Positions 1 through 7,586 of a DNA stretch of 12,130 nucleotides are shown piece by piece; within the stretch, counting starts at the first letter, position 1, and each line of letters opens with the position of its first letter. A program made the translations under genes and the position numbers. Under the pieces are notes generated by a model. The model was not told the DNA's origin and did no database searches. It saw only the letters and a list, made by a program, of their open reading frames with translations. This DNA is from an uncultured Candidatus Melainabacteria bacterium. Its GTDB lineage: Bacteria; Cyanobacteriota; Vampirovibrionia; Gastranaerophilales; Gastranaerophilaceae. The stretch lies in contig CAKUVB010000037.1 in NCBI GenBank assembly GCA_934693215.1, positions 1-12,130 on the forward strand, written 5' to 3'.

Positions 1-102
1 GCTTATGTTGGTCGTTGTCCAAAATGTCTTAGGAACATAAGAGTTCCGATTGATAGTAATAGTAGTAAGGGAACAAACAGGAGGTTTTTCAGTGCAAATT
101 AG
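1..102 (+). CDS. C-terminal end of a small zinc-ribbon-like protein (5' partial)
   Basis: The first reading frame is open from base 1 to a TAG at 100-102 and gives the last 33 residues of a protein that begins outside the window. The visible part contains GRCPKC, a typical zinc-knuckle CPxC pair, followed by a basic stretch (RNIRVPI) and a Ser/Gly-rich segment ending in NRRFFSAN. This layout resembles short, uncharacterised zinc-ribbon proteins whose C terminus reads roughly RVPI-x-GGT-x-RFF; that resemblance is from memory. A partner cysteine pair, if there is one, would lie upstream of the window. The stop codon lies 8 bases inside the next gene, so the two are probably co-transcribed and translationally coupled. 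The function cannot be told from this fragment. Confidence 0.6.
   Translation, partial: AYVGRCPKCLRNIRVPIDSNSSKGTNRRFFSAN
79..84 (+). promoter_or_regulatory. Ribosome binding site AGGAGG that sets the GTG start of the M20 peptidase
   Basis: A perfect AGGAGG lies 7 bases before GTG at 92. It lies inside the end of the upstream zinc-ribbon gene. It decides the start of the peptidase against an in-frame TTG at 50, which has no such site and would add 14 residues (starting IVIVVREQ) that do not look like an M20 N terminus. Confidence 0.8.
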
Positions 103-1324
103 TGACTTACGTAAAGAATATGAATTATTAGATATATTTTGTGGCTTAGCAGAAATCCCGTCACCATCTTTACATGAAGAAGAAGTGATTAAGTATATTA
201 TCCAATTTTGTAAAGAAAATAATCTAAATTGTCGTTTAGATGATTATAAGAATGTATATATCAAAGTAGACGCCACAGATTCATCAAAAGAACCTATTAT
301 GTTATCTTCTCATATGGACGTTGTAGGAGATAATAGTCCCGTTGTTCTTGAACTTGATGGTGATTTTATAAAAGCAAAGAATAGAACTCTAGGTTCTGAT
401 GATAAGGTTGGTGTTGCTTCAGCTCTTTTGTTAGCAAAAACTGTTGCAAAATCGGATTTAAAACATGGCGGACTCGAAATAACATTTACCAGAGATGAAG
501 AAACAAATATGTCAGGAATTGAACATGTTGAATTTGATAAAATCAATTCAAAATATGTGTTAGTTTGCGATGCTGATAAACTCGCACAGTTACAAATCTC
601 AGGTGCAAGTTATACAAATGCTAAAATTTCTGTAAAAGCATTTCTTGGTGGTCATTCCGGTAATGATATTGGAGATGAAAAACGCGTTAATGCTGCAAAA
701 CTTATTGCAGAATTAATAAACGAACTACCTCAAGGTGTTTTCTTTAAAGATGAAACTGGTGTCATAACCTCTTGTAATTTAGGTGCAATAATTGCCGGTG
801 GAATTCAAAATGCTGTAAGTGCATTAGTTAGTGAAGGTATAAAATCTCAGGATTATATCTCTGAAATAAATGAACGTTCATCTACAAATATTATTAATAC
901 AGATGCGAAGGCTTGTTATTCAATTCGTAGTGCAAGTCCTGAAAAAGAAGAAGAATTGAAGAATGGAATGGCTTCAATTGTTGATAAATTTAATAAAAAA
1001 TATGATGGATTAGCAAGTGCAGAAATAAAATTTGAAATACATTTACCACCTTTTGTAAAAGTTGATGATGATAGAATTGAAAAAGTGCATACAAAAGCTT
1101 GTGAAAAACTAGGTATCAAAAATGAAATATCATCTTTCCATGCAGGAGCTGAAACTCATATTTATGCAAATAAGACAAATAAACAAGGTGAAAAATTTAG
1201 ACCATTTTTATTAGGTTTGGCTGATATCTATAATATGCATTCTGCAAGGGAAAAAGTTGATTACAAATCTTTCTTAAAAGGTTATGATATCATTCGAGAA
1301 ACTTTTATTGAATTTAATTCATAA
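92..1324 (+). CDS. M20-family metallopeptidase (PepT/PepD-like di- or tripeptidase)
   Basis: A 410-residue cytoplasmic di-zinc aminopeptidase or dipeptidase, starting at GTG. All expected M20 metal and catalytic positions are visible. The HxD motif is in SSHMDVVGD (H74, D76), the bridging aspartate in LGSDDKVG (D103), and the catalytic and metal glutamates in RDEETNMSG (E136, E137). The next ligand is probably D160 in VCDAD, and the last histidine is H383 in YNMHSARE. A GGHSGNDI motif at 186-193 belongs to the lid domain. LGSDDKVGVA and the total length fit PepT-type tripeptidases (about 410 aa), while DEETNMSG, GGHSGNDI and FHAGAE (around 349) are closer to PepD, the Xaa-His dipeptidase, which is usually near 485 aa. 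I therefore do not assign a gene symbol. There is no signal peptide. The likely role is intracellular peptide breakdown. The gene overlaps the preceding zinc-ribbon gene by 11 nt and ends directly in a terminator hairpin. Confidence 0.88.
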   Translation: MQISDLRKEYELLDIFCGLAEIPSPSLHEEEVIKYIIQFCKENNLNCRLDDYKNVYIKVDATDSSKEPIMLSSHMDVVGDNSPVVLELDGDFIKAKNRTLGSDDKVGVASALLLAKTVAKSDLKHGGLEITFTRDEETNMSGIEHVEFDKINSKYVLVCDADKLAQLQISGASYTNAKISVKAFLGGHSGNDIGDEKRVNAAKLIAELINELPQGVFFKDETGVITSCNLGAIIAGGIQNAVSALVSEGIKSQDYISEINERSSTNIINTDAKACYSIRSASPEKEEELKNGMASIVDKFNKKYDGLASAEIKFEIHLPPFVKVDDDRIEKVHTKACEKLGIKNEISSFHAGAETHIYANKTNKQGEKFRPFLLGLADIYNMHSAREKVDYKSFLKGYDIIRETFIEFNS

Positions 1325-1350
1325 AAAAAAGCGCCATTGGCGCTTTTTTT
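1324..1350. terminator. Bidirectional intrinsic terminator between converging genes
   Basis: A hairpin with core stem GCGCC (1331-1335), loop ATT and GGCGC (1339-1343) is flanked by seven A on the left and seven T on the right, so the stem can extend to 12 bp. On the plus strand the T-run follows the hairpin and ends the M20 peptidase transcript. On the minus strand the A-run becomes the U-tract and ends the long leftward operon. The left edge touches the peptidase stop codon (1322-1324), and the stop codon of the converging gene begins at 1354, so both genes share it with no spare DNA. Confidence 0.92.
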
Positions 1351-1351
1351 A

Positions 1352-1690
1352 TCATAAAGAATCTACTATTCTTTGAGTTTCGCTTGAATAAATATCATCA
1401 TTTCCATAAGTTGAATAACCATAATTTGCATAATCTTTATTCTCATCAAACAACTCATTATCTCGGAATGCTGTTCTTAGTGCTTTATCTTCATTTTCTG
1501 TAACCAGTGATTCTTTATTTGTTTTTTTATTTATAGAATTGTTTTTAAACTCAAAACTATCTACATTTTCATGAATTTTTTGTCCAACTTTTGGGCGAGA
1601 AATATTTGGAATACCTTCCAAATATTTTTGTGGATTTTTAGCTTTAAAATTTGGTGCAATACCCATATTCTGTCCTAATATTGATAACAT
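1352..1690 (-). CDS. Small protein of unknown function with N-terminal FKAKNP segment
   Basis: I do not recognise this 112-residue protein. The ATG start is supported by AGGAGG four bases upstream, and the stop abuts a terminator. The product is hydrophilic, rich in Asn, Lys, Asp and Glu, and lacks cysteine and any membrane segment. Its C-terminal part is rich in Tyr, Asn and Ser (around YANYGYSTYGNDD), and it is probably largely disordered. Residues 15-29 (FKAKNPQKYLEGIPN) align without gaps to residues 16-30 of the putative metallopeptidase at the other end of this gene run, although the rest of the two proteins is unrelated. It follows ilvD by 59 bp with no visible terminator between them, so it may be read from the same message or from an AT-rich promoter in that gap. 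Without homologues the role is open; a lineage-specific small protein is the most I can infer. Confidence 0.7.
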   Translation of the reverse strand: MLSILGQNMGIAPNFKAKNPQKYLEGIPNISRPKVGQKIHENVDSFEFKNNSINKKTNKESLVTENEDKALRTAFRDNELFDENKDYANYGYSTYGNDDIYSSETQRIVDSL

Positions 1691-1694
1691 AAAA

Positions 1695-1700
1695 CCTCCT
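1695..1700 (-). promoter_or_regulatory. Ribosome binding site AGGAGG of the small unknown gene
   Basis: The minus strand reads AGGAGG, then TTTT, then ATG, a perfect Shine-Dalgarno with a short 4-base spacer. This is the strongest argument that the 112-codon frame is a real, well-translated gene. Upstream lies a symmetrical AT tract (TATATACATATATA on the minus strand) that could hold a -10 element, but I see no convincing -35. Confidence 0.7.
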
Positions 1701-1749
1701 TATATATGTATATAAAGAATAAAACCCGTAAAAATAAAATTTGCTAGAT

Positions 1750-3405
1750 TTATATTATTGCCCCATGACTTGCATCTTGGACACATCTTGCATATTTTGC
1801 AAGATAACCTGTTTTGACTTTTAATTCAAATTTTGATAAATGAGTTTTTCTTTCAGCTAATGTTTCATCTGATACCAATACATTAATTTGACGATTAGGA
1901 ATATCTATAACGATTTCATCTCCGTCTTCAATTAAGGCAATATTTCCACCGTTTGCTGCTTCCGGACAAATGTGTCCGACACAAATACCTCTTGTACCAC
2001 CTGAGAAACGTCCATCAGTAATTAGAGCCGCTTTTGTACCTAATCCTTTACCAACCAAAAGAGAGGTTGGTGCTAACATTTCTCGCATACCTGGAGAACC
2101 TTTTGGACCTTCATATCTGATAACAATTACATCGCCTTCTTTTATCTCGTCATTTTCCAAAGCTTTCATAGAATCTTCTTCAGTATCAAAGACTTTTGCT
2201 ACTCCTTTAAAATAATAGCAAGCTTCATCTACTCCTGAGATTTTTATAACACAACCTTCGGGTGCAATGTTTCCATATAAAACTCCTAATCCAGGTTGGG
2301 TTGTGATTGGATTCTTGGGAGAATGAATTAATTCTGGTTTATATTGAGCATCTTTTATTATATTTTTTATTTTTTCTCCAGTAATACTCAATGTATTTGA
2401 AAATTCATCAATGTTTTCTGATATAACTCTCATTAAACCACTTATACCACCGGCATTATGAAAATCTGTCATATTTGGAAGTGCTGTCGGGTCTAATTTA
2501 ACAATTTGTTTAATCTTTGAAGATAATTCTTCAAAATCATCTAGTTTTAAAGCTATATCTCCGGCATGTGCAATTGCTAATAAATGTAAAAACGAATTAG
2601 TTGAACCTCCTAGTGCATAATCACATAAAATAGCATTTCTTAAAGATTTTAAGGTAATAATATCTCTAGGTAGAAGTTGTTCTTTTACCAATTCAACAGC
2701 TCGATATCCACTATCAAAAGCAATTCTTTTCTTTAAAGAGGATACCGCTGATGCCGTTGCACATTCTGGAAGGCTCATTCCTAAGACTTCGGTTAAACAA
2801 GCCATTGTATTTGCGGTATATAAACCCTGACAAGAACCAGCCGTTGGACATGCGTTTTCTTCAAGATTTGATAATTGAGCTTCGTCAATTTCTCCATTGC
2901 GGAATTTACCTATAGCCTCAAAGGTACTTTTTATAAAACTTGTTTTTTCACAGTTACATTCGCCTGCCAACATTGGGCCAGCCGTAACAATAATTGTTGG
3001 AATATTTAATCTAACAGATGCTATAAGCATAGCCGGAGTTATCTTGTCACAGTTTGATAACAAAACTAAACCGTCCAGTTGATGAGCTTCTGCCATTGTT
3101 TCAACACAATCAGCAATCAAATCTCTAGAAGGTAATGAGTATCTCATACCTTTATGTCCCATTGCTAATCCATCACATACGGCAGGTGTTCCAAAAATAA
3201 AAGCTTGTCCACCAGCAGATTGAATACCTTTCTCAATCTGACGTTCTAAATCTCTCATTCCTGTATGACCTGGAACAATATCAGTAAAAGAACTAGCTAT
3301 CCCTATGAATGGCTTATCTATATTCTTTTTGCTAACACCAGTAGAGTATAACAATGCTCTATGAGGGGCTCTAGCCACACCTTTTTTTATTGCATCACTT
3401 CGCAA
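1750..3405 (-). CDS. ilvD: Dihydroxy-acid dehydratase IlvD
   Basis: Iron-sulfur dehydratase that converts 2,3-dihydroxy-isovalerate and 2,3-dihydroxy-3-methylvalerate to the 2-oxo acids, the shared step of valine, leucine and isoleucine synthesis. With a TTG start it has 551 residues and begins MRSDAIKKGVARAPHRALL, the usual IlvD opening. Cluster and metal residues are visible: C119 and K121 in LLSNCDKITP, D78 in VCDGLAMGH, and C192 in GSCQGLYTANTM. S468 in DGRFSGGTRG is the expected catalytic serine. The first position reads FTDIVPGH rather than a PCN motif, so the N-terminal cysteine of plant-type [2Fe-2S] enzymes is absent, as in E. coli IlvD; a [4Fe-4S] cluster is inferred. The start is set by AGGTGA five bases upstream; an in-frame ATG at 3456 would add 17 residues inside the upstream gene and is rejected. 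The gene overlaps the nagA-like gene by 11 nt, implying translational coupling. Confidence 0.95.
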   Translation of the reverse strand: MRSDAIKKGVARAPHRALLYSTGVSKKNIDKPFIGIASSFTDIVPGHTGMRDLERQIEKGIQSAGGQAFIFGTPAVCDGLAMGHKGMRYSLPSRDLIADCVETMAEAHQLDGLVLLSNCDKITPAMLIASVRLNIPTIIVTAGPMLAGECNCEKTSFIKSTFEAIGKFRNGEIDEAQLSNLEENACPTAGSCQGLYTANTMACLTEVLGMSLPECATASAVSSLKKRIAFDSGYRAVELVKEQLLPRDIITLKSLRNAILCDYALGGSTNSFLHLLAIAHAGDIALKLDDFEELSSKIKQIVKLDPTALPNMTDFHNAGGISGLMRVISENIDEFSNTLSITGEKIKNIIKDAQYKPELIHSPKNPITTQPGLGVLYGNIAPEGCVIKISGVDEACYYFKGVAKVFDTEEDSMKALENDEIKEGDVIVIRYEGPKGSPGMREMLAPTSLLVGKGLGTKAALITDGRFSGGTRGICVGHICPEAANGGNIALIEDGDEIVIDIPNRQINVLVSDETLAERKTHLSKFELKVKTGYLAKYARCVQDASHGAII

Positions 3406-4315
3406 AATAGTCACCTTTTCTAATATGTACAATATTGAAATTTTCGTCCCATTCAATCTCTCCGTCTAATTCAATATTATGATAATCATAGACATTGTTT
3501 ATTAGTTGAACGGTAAATAAATCTTTTTTTGCTAGAATTTTAACAATTTTATCTAGTAAAGTCGTACTTCCAGCTATAGTTCCGTTTGCTGATGTAGCTT
3601 TAATTCCGTCATAATAGATTTTTTCATCAGCAAAAACTGCTGCTTTTTTTGAACTATATGTAATTGGTAAAGCATCGCTGATTAAAATAATTCTATTAAC
3701 AGGTTTTGACTTGAATATAAGTTTGATAATATCATCACTCAAATGCACACCATCAGCTATAATTTCTGTATAAAGTCTATCTTGAATAAGTGCAGATAAA
3801 GCAGTTGATGAACCTCTGTGAGAAATCCCCTTCATTGCATTAAACAAATGAGTAACCCCGGAACAATCGTCAAGATTACTGCCTACACAATGTCCGGCTT
3901 GAATTTTAATATCTTTAGCAATTAAATAATCAAGCAAACCTTCATCAAGTTCAGGTGCTAGAGTAACGATTTTTATAAAATCATCTTCTAGTTGTTCAAA
4001 GTTTTCTTGAGTTAAAGGTAAAAAGTGTTCGTAATTATGAATTCCTTTTTTCTCGACATTTATAAAAATACCTTCCAGATGAATCCCTAAAATTTCTGCA
4101 CAATCTTTAGTTAACAAAGATGATGCCTCTTTGATAATCTGAGTTTGTTTAATTATATTTTCAACAGAATCAGTTACTAAAGTAGGGAAATATCCACCTA
4201 TACCCAATTTTAATAATTCTTTAGATACAAAAATCACTTCTTCAACAGAAGCTTTGTTAAAGTCAATTCCAAAAGCTCCATGCATGTGTTGTTCTATTAA
4301 TAAACGGGTTTTCAT
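3395..4315 (-). CDS. nagA: N-acetylglucosamine-6-phosphate deacetylase-like amidohydrolase, N-terminally short
   Basis: Probable NagA, which removes acetate from N-acetylglucosamine-6-phosphate to give glucosamine-6-phosphate for wall synthesis or glycolysis. The barrel motifs are all present in order: HMHG with H10 and H12, PTLVTDS near 44-50, HLEGIF with metal ligand E81, and AGHC with H142. They are followed by THLFNAM with H156, ADGVHL with H191, ISDALP with catalytic D214, and NGTIAGST. At 306 residues it is about 75 shorter than E. coli NagA. The ATG lies just before the first barrel strand, so the usual N-terminal beta-sandwich segment of roughly 50 residues is missing. The C terminus keeps a GEIEWDENFNIV stretch like the end of that small domain. 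No alternative upstream start exists because murE ends 12 bases away. The ATG has an upstream AAGGAT. Substrate assignment is by motif only; another acetamido-sugar phosphate is possible. Confidence 0.85.
   Translation of the reverse strand: MKTRLLIEQHMHGAFGIDFNKASVEEVIFVSKELLKLGIGGYFPTLVTDSVENIIKQTQIIKEASSLLTKDCAEILGIHLEGIFINVEKKGIHNYEHFLPLTQENFEQLEDDFIKIVTLAPELDEGLLDYLIAKDIKIQAGHCVGSNLDDCSGVTHLFNAMKGISHRGSSTALSALIQDRLYTEIIADGVHLSDDIIKLIFKSKPVNRIILISDALPITYSSKKAAVFADEKIYYDGIKATSANGTIAGSTTLLDKIVKILAKKDLFTVQLINNVYDYHNIELDGEIEWDENFNIVHIRKGDYFAK
3411..3416 (-). promoter_or_regulatory. Ribosome binding site AGGTGA for the TTG start of ilvD
   Basis: The minus strand reads AGGTGA, CTATT, TTG, CGA, AGT, GAT. 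The site lies within the last codons of the nagA-like gene. The TTG yields the conserved IlvD N terminus (MRSD), whereas the GTG inside the same motif leaves no room for a ribosome binding site. Confidence 0.6.
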
Positions 4316-4327
4316 ATTAAACTATCC

Positions 4328-5797
4328 TTATACATTAGCCGTTTCAAAAACTTTTCTTGCTTCTTCTCTGTCATCAAAATGTATAGTTTTATCAGCTAAT
4401 ATTTGATAATCTTCGTGTCCTTTACCAGCTATTACAACAACATCATTTTCTGTAGCGATATCCTTTATTAATGCTATAGCTTTTCCTCTATCAGCTTCTA
4501 CTGTGATATTATCTAAAGATTTGAACCCAGTTAAAATATCTGTAATGATTTGTTGTGGGTCTTCACTTCTTGGGTTATCAGAAGTTACAATAACTTTGTC
4601 TGCTAATTTTTCTGCTATAGCTCCCATTTTAGGACGTTTAGTTGCATCTCTATCTCCTCCACAACCAAATACACATATTAGGTTGTTACCTGTTGGAGTA
4701 ATTTCTCTTGCTGCATTTAAAACATTTTGAAGTCCATCAGGTGTGTGTGCGTAGTCAACTATTACAAGAGGGTGATGAACAATAACTTCAAAACGACCTG
4801 CAACACCTTTTAACGGCTCTAGAGTTTTTATAGCATTAGTCATGTCTAATCCCATAGCATAAGCTACAGTTAATGCTGCAAGAGCATTATATACACTAAA
4901 CATACCATTCATTGATAAATGAACATTGTATTTTTGTTCAGGGGTTTTACAAACGAAAGATACTCCTTTTGGAGAGAATGAAATATCACTTGCCGATATT
5001 GTAGATTCCTTCTTTACTCCGTATGTATATAGTTTAACACCTTCTTTTAATACAGATTTGAATTTTTCTGCATAAGAATCATCGTTATTTATAACTGCTA
5101 CGTCACCTTGTTTTAAACGCTCAAACAACATTGCTTTAGCATTAAAATATCGTTCCATTGTAATGTGATAATCTAAATGGTCTTGAGTTAAGTTTGTAAG
5201 AACTGCACAATTAAATTCACAGAATCCAACTCTATTTTGCACTAAAGCATGAGAGCTTACTTCCATTGCAACATTTTTGATATGTGCTTCATCTTTTATA
5301 GTTTTTAATACGTGTTGTAACTCAGGAGCTTGTGGTGTCGTATGTTTTGCTTCTTTGTACTCGCTATCAGAAGATAATTTATAACCTAAAGTACCAATTA
5401 ATGCACATTTATCTCCTGATGACTCCATGATTCGTTGTACTAAGTGAGTAACTGTTGTTTTGCCATTTGTACCTGTAACTCCAATCATGTTTAAGTCTTT
5501 TGATGGAGCTTCGTAGAACCTGTTTGCTAAACCCGCAATTGATTGTTCCGCAGAAGAAACTATAATTTCAGGAACGTCTAAATCAAGTTTAGTTTCGCAC
5601 ATTACAGCTACTGCACCTTTTTTTACTGCATCAGCTGCAAAATTATGCCCGTCAACATGTTCTCCTCTTAAGCAAACAAATATATCTCCAGCTTTAGTAG
5701 TTTTTGAATTATAATTAACACCTGTAACATCTATATTTTCATCATAGTTATATTTTTCTACAATTTCTACATCTTTAATTAGTTCAGAAAGTTTCAT
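4328..5797 (-). CDS. murE: UDP-MurNAc-L-Ala-D-Glu:meso-diaminopimelate ligase MurE
   Basis: Cytoplasmic ATP-dependent ligase that adds the third residue to the peptidoglycan stem peptide. The 489-residue length is typical. The three Mur ligase domains are present: an N-terminal UDP-binding domain containing SKTTKAGDIFVCLRG, a central ATPase with the P-loop GVTGTNGKTT (residues 106-115), and a C-terminal domain. TTPQAPE (from 153), VSSHAL (near 181) and the expected carbamylated lysine K221 in FNAKAMLF are all seen. DNPR at 407-410 is the signature of enzymes that add meso-diaminopimelate rather than lysine. The start is ATG at 5797, preceded by AAGGAG (5808-5813) with a 10-base spacer; an ATG nine codons upstream lies inside ftsI and would add MLRQRRKYN, which is not part of the family. 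The gap to the ftsI stop is one base, the usual ftsI-murE order of the division and cell-wall cluster. Confidence 0.96.
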   Translation of the reverse strand: MKLSELIKDVEIVEKYNYDENIDVTGVNYNSKTTKAGDIFVCLRGEHVDGHNFAADAVKKGAVAVMCETKLDLDVPEIIVSSAEQSIAGLANRFYEAPSKDLNMIGVTGTNGKTTVTHLVQRIMESSGDKCALIGTLGYKLSSDSEYKEAKHTTPQAPELQHVLKTIKDEAHIKNVAMEVSSHALVQNRVGFCEFNCAVLTNLTQDHLDYHITMERYFNAKAMLFERLKQGDVAVINNDDSYAEKFKSVLKEGVKLYTYGVKKESTISASDISFSPKGVSFVCKTPEQKYNVHLSMNGMFSVYNALAALTVAYAMGLDMTNAIKTLEPLKGVAGRFEVIVHHPLVIVDYAHTPDGLQNVLNAAREITPTGNNLICVFGCGGDRDATKRPKMGAIAEKLADKVIVTSDNPRSEDPQQIITDILTGFKSLDNITVEADRGKAIALIKDIATENDVVVIAGKGHEDYQILADKTIHFDDREEARKVFETANV

Positions 5798-5798
5798 A

Positions 5799-7553
5799 TT
5801 ATATTTTCTCCTTTGTCTTAGCATTATGTTTATCAGGTGTAAGATTCATTATGCTTGCTACCTGAGATGTAATAGCTTTAAATATTGGTGCGGCAACAGT
5901 ACTACCCCAAATTTCGCCACCTTGAGCTGAATCCACTACAACATAAATCAATACTTGAGGGTCTGTCGCAGGTAAATATCCTACTATAGAAGTGTATAAT
6001 TTATCAGTATAACCGGCTCCGTTTTCTTTTGGTTTATGTGAAGTACCTGTTTTTGCGGCAATATAATAATCGTCCATTTTTATTGGAGATTTACCTTTTT
6101 CTATACTCTCCGTCAATAATTGAGTTACAACTTTTGCATGCTCAGGTGTCATAACTTGAATATGTTTAATTTTTTCCGCTGCTTCTTCTTGAGAATATTT
6201 GATAACGTGTGGTGTTACTCTAGTTCCGTTGTTAGCTAAAGCTGAAACTGCTGAAACTAACTGAATAGCTGTTACAGAAGAACCGTAGCCGTATCCCATA
6301 CAAGCATGGTCTGATACGTCCCATTTGCTTGCAGGTTTCAAAAGTCCAACAGATTCTCCCGGTAAGTCTATACCGGTTTTACGACCAAAACCAAATTTTT
6401 GTAAAATGTCGTGGAATTCTCCTGATGTCATTGTTTGTGCAATTTTTACAGCACCAACATTACTAGAATGTTGGAAGAAGTACACAAGGTCAATCATGCC
6501 TGGAGCACCTCTTTGTTTGTAATCGTAATTGCTGATTGTCCACCAACCAATTTTAATACGTCCGGTATCATTTATTTTTGTATATCTGTTTATTTTTCCT
6601 AATTCCATTGCTGATGCAACTGTAATTGTTTTAAAGGTTGAACCAGGTGGAAATATGTCTGTTAATGTCCAGTTCTTGGTTTGTAACATAGAGGCAGTTT
6701 TAAAATTATTTGGGTCATAGAATGGATATACTGCATAAGCTAAAATTTCTCCATTTTTTGGATTCATAACAATTACCGCACCTCTTTGTGCTTTAAATTT
6801 TGCAACGGCATGGTCTAATTCTTTTTCGCATATATGTTGAATTGCAGTATCAATTGTTAATGTAATGTTTTCACCTTTTAATGGCTCTGTAGCCGCTACA
6901 GGGTCAGTTGAAAAAGTATAGATTAAATTCCCTGATGGAGTTTTTTCTACATTAGGTCGTTGGGTAACATGCTCAAGTTTATCCTTCGCCGTATATTCTA
7001 CTCCAGCAGAAACGTCAGCATCTAGGTTGTAATATCCTAAAACATGAGAAGCTAAACAGCCCTGAGGATAAACTCTTATACTTTTTTTATCAATCGGAAT
7101 TTCTCTAAGACAAAGTTTTGCAATTGCATCACGTTCAGATTTGCCAACCCCTTTTTTTAGAAGAATTACAGGTTCATTTTTTTGAGCCTCAAATTTAGCT
7201 AACAGTGTTGCGGGTTGCATTTTTAAGATTGGTGCAAGAGCTTTAGCTAATTCTTCTTTGGTATGTATTTTGTCATCAAAGTCTTTAGGCCTGGCATACA
7301 CGTCATAGTAAACCATGTCCGTTGCAAGTTTAATGCCGTTGCGGTCATATATGTCGCCACGCATAATAAATGAACGAGAAGTCCTTTGACGTTTCGCCTT
7401 TGCTCTGTAATGTTTTATATCTAATATTTGAATACAAAATAAATGGCATATTAATAGAAAAGCAAATAATGCAAACAGCTTTTGCGTATTAACAAGCCTT
7501 CTGTTAAACACTTTTATTCTTTTATCTTTTATTTTAAATAAATCATCTCTCAC
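5799..7553 (-). CDS. ftsI: Peptidoglycan transpeptidase FtsI (class B penicillin-binding protein)
   Basis: Septal D,D-transpeptidase that cross-links peptidoglycan at the division site; anchored in the inner membrane with the catalytic domain outside. With a GTG start it has 584 residues. Numbering from GTG, one hydrophobic segment (about 27-45, KLFALFAFLLICHLFCIQIL) is the membrane anchor. RGDIYDRNG (from 66) opens the pedestal domain. The transpeptidase triad is complete: STFK with S305, SSN at 363-365, and KTGT from 501. PPGSTFK and SSNVGAVKIAQ are FtsI/PBP3-like rather than PBP2-like, and murE follows one base later, which supports ftsI. The start is uncertain. A TTG at 7589 would add 12 residues (SKKHCCGKIFN), but neither start has a clear ribosome binding site, and the TTG sits in a small hairpin. 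The short, Lys/Arg-rich cytoplasmic tail before the anchor is normal for the family. Confidence 0.93.
   Translation of the reverse strand: MRDDLFKIKDKRIKVFNRRLVNTQKLFALFAFLLICHLFCIQILDIKHYRAKAKRQRTSRSFIMRGDIYDRNGIKLATDMVYYDVYARPKDFDDKIHTKEELAKALAPILKMQPATLLAKFEAQKNEPVILLKKGVGKSERDAIAKLCLREIPIDKKSIRVYPQGCLASHVLGYYNLDADVSAGVEYTAKDKLEHVTQRPNVEKTPSGNLIYTFSTDPVAATEPLKGENITLTIDTAIQHICEKELDHAVAKFKAQRGAVIVMNPKNGEILAYAVYPFYDPNNFKTASMLQTKNWTLTDIFPPGSTFKTITVASAMELGKINRYTKINDTGRIKIGWWTISNYDYKQRGAPGMIDLVYFFQHSSNVGAVKIAQTMTSGEFHDILQKFGFGRKTGIDLPGESVGLLKPASKWDVSDHACMGYGYGSSVTAIQLVSAVSALANNGTRVTPHVIKYSQEEAAEKIKHIQVMTPEHAKVVTQLLTESIEKGKSPIKMDDYYIAAKTGTSHKPKENGAGYTDKLYTSIVGYLPATDPQVLIYVVVDSAQGGEIWGSTVAAPIFKAITSQVASIMNLTPDKHNAKTKEKI
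5808..5813 (-). promoter_or_regulatory. Ribosome binding site AAGGAG of murE
   Basis: AAGGAG lies 10 bases before the ATG at 5797 and inside the last codons of ftsI. It selects this ATG over the in-frame ATG at 5824 and points to coupled translation of ftsI and murE. Confidence 0.7.
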
Positions 7554-7586
7554 GTTGAAAATTTTACCACAACAATGTTTTTTGGA

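Noticed and set aside
50..91. In-frame TTG extension of the M20 peptidase
   Set aside because: No ribosome binding site before TTG at 50, the added residues are not family-like, and GTG at 92 has a perfect AGGAGG.
1970..2215. Plus-strand open frames inside ilvD, murE and ftsI (for example 1970-2215, 4503-4730, 6325-6522)
   Set aside because: They are opposite conserved catalytic regions and show no family features of their own.
3406..3456. Longer ilvD start at an ATG inside the nagA-like gene
   Set aside because: It would add 17 residues absent from the family and overlap nagA by 62 nt; the TTG at 3405 gives the conserved MRSD start with AGGTGA upstream.
5798..5824. Longer murE start inside ftsI
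   Set aside because: Adds MLRQRRKYN, not a MurE N terminus; the ATG at 5797 has AAGGAG and normal family length.
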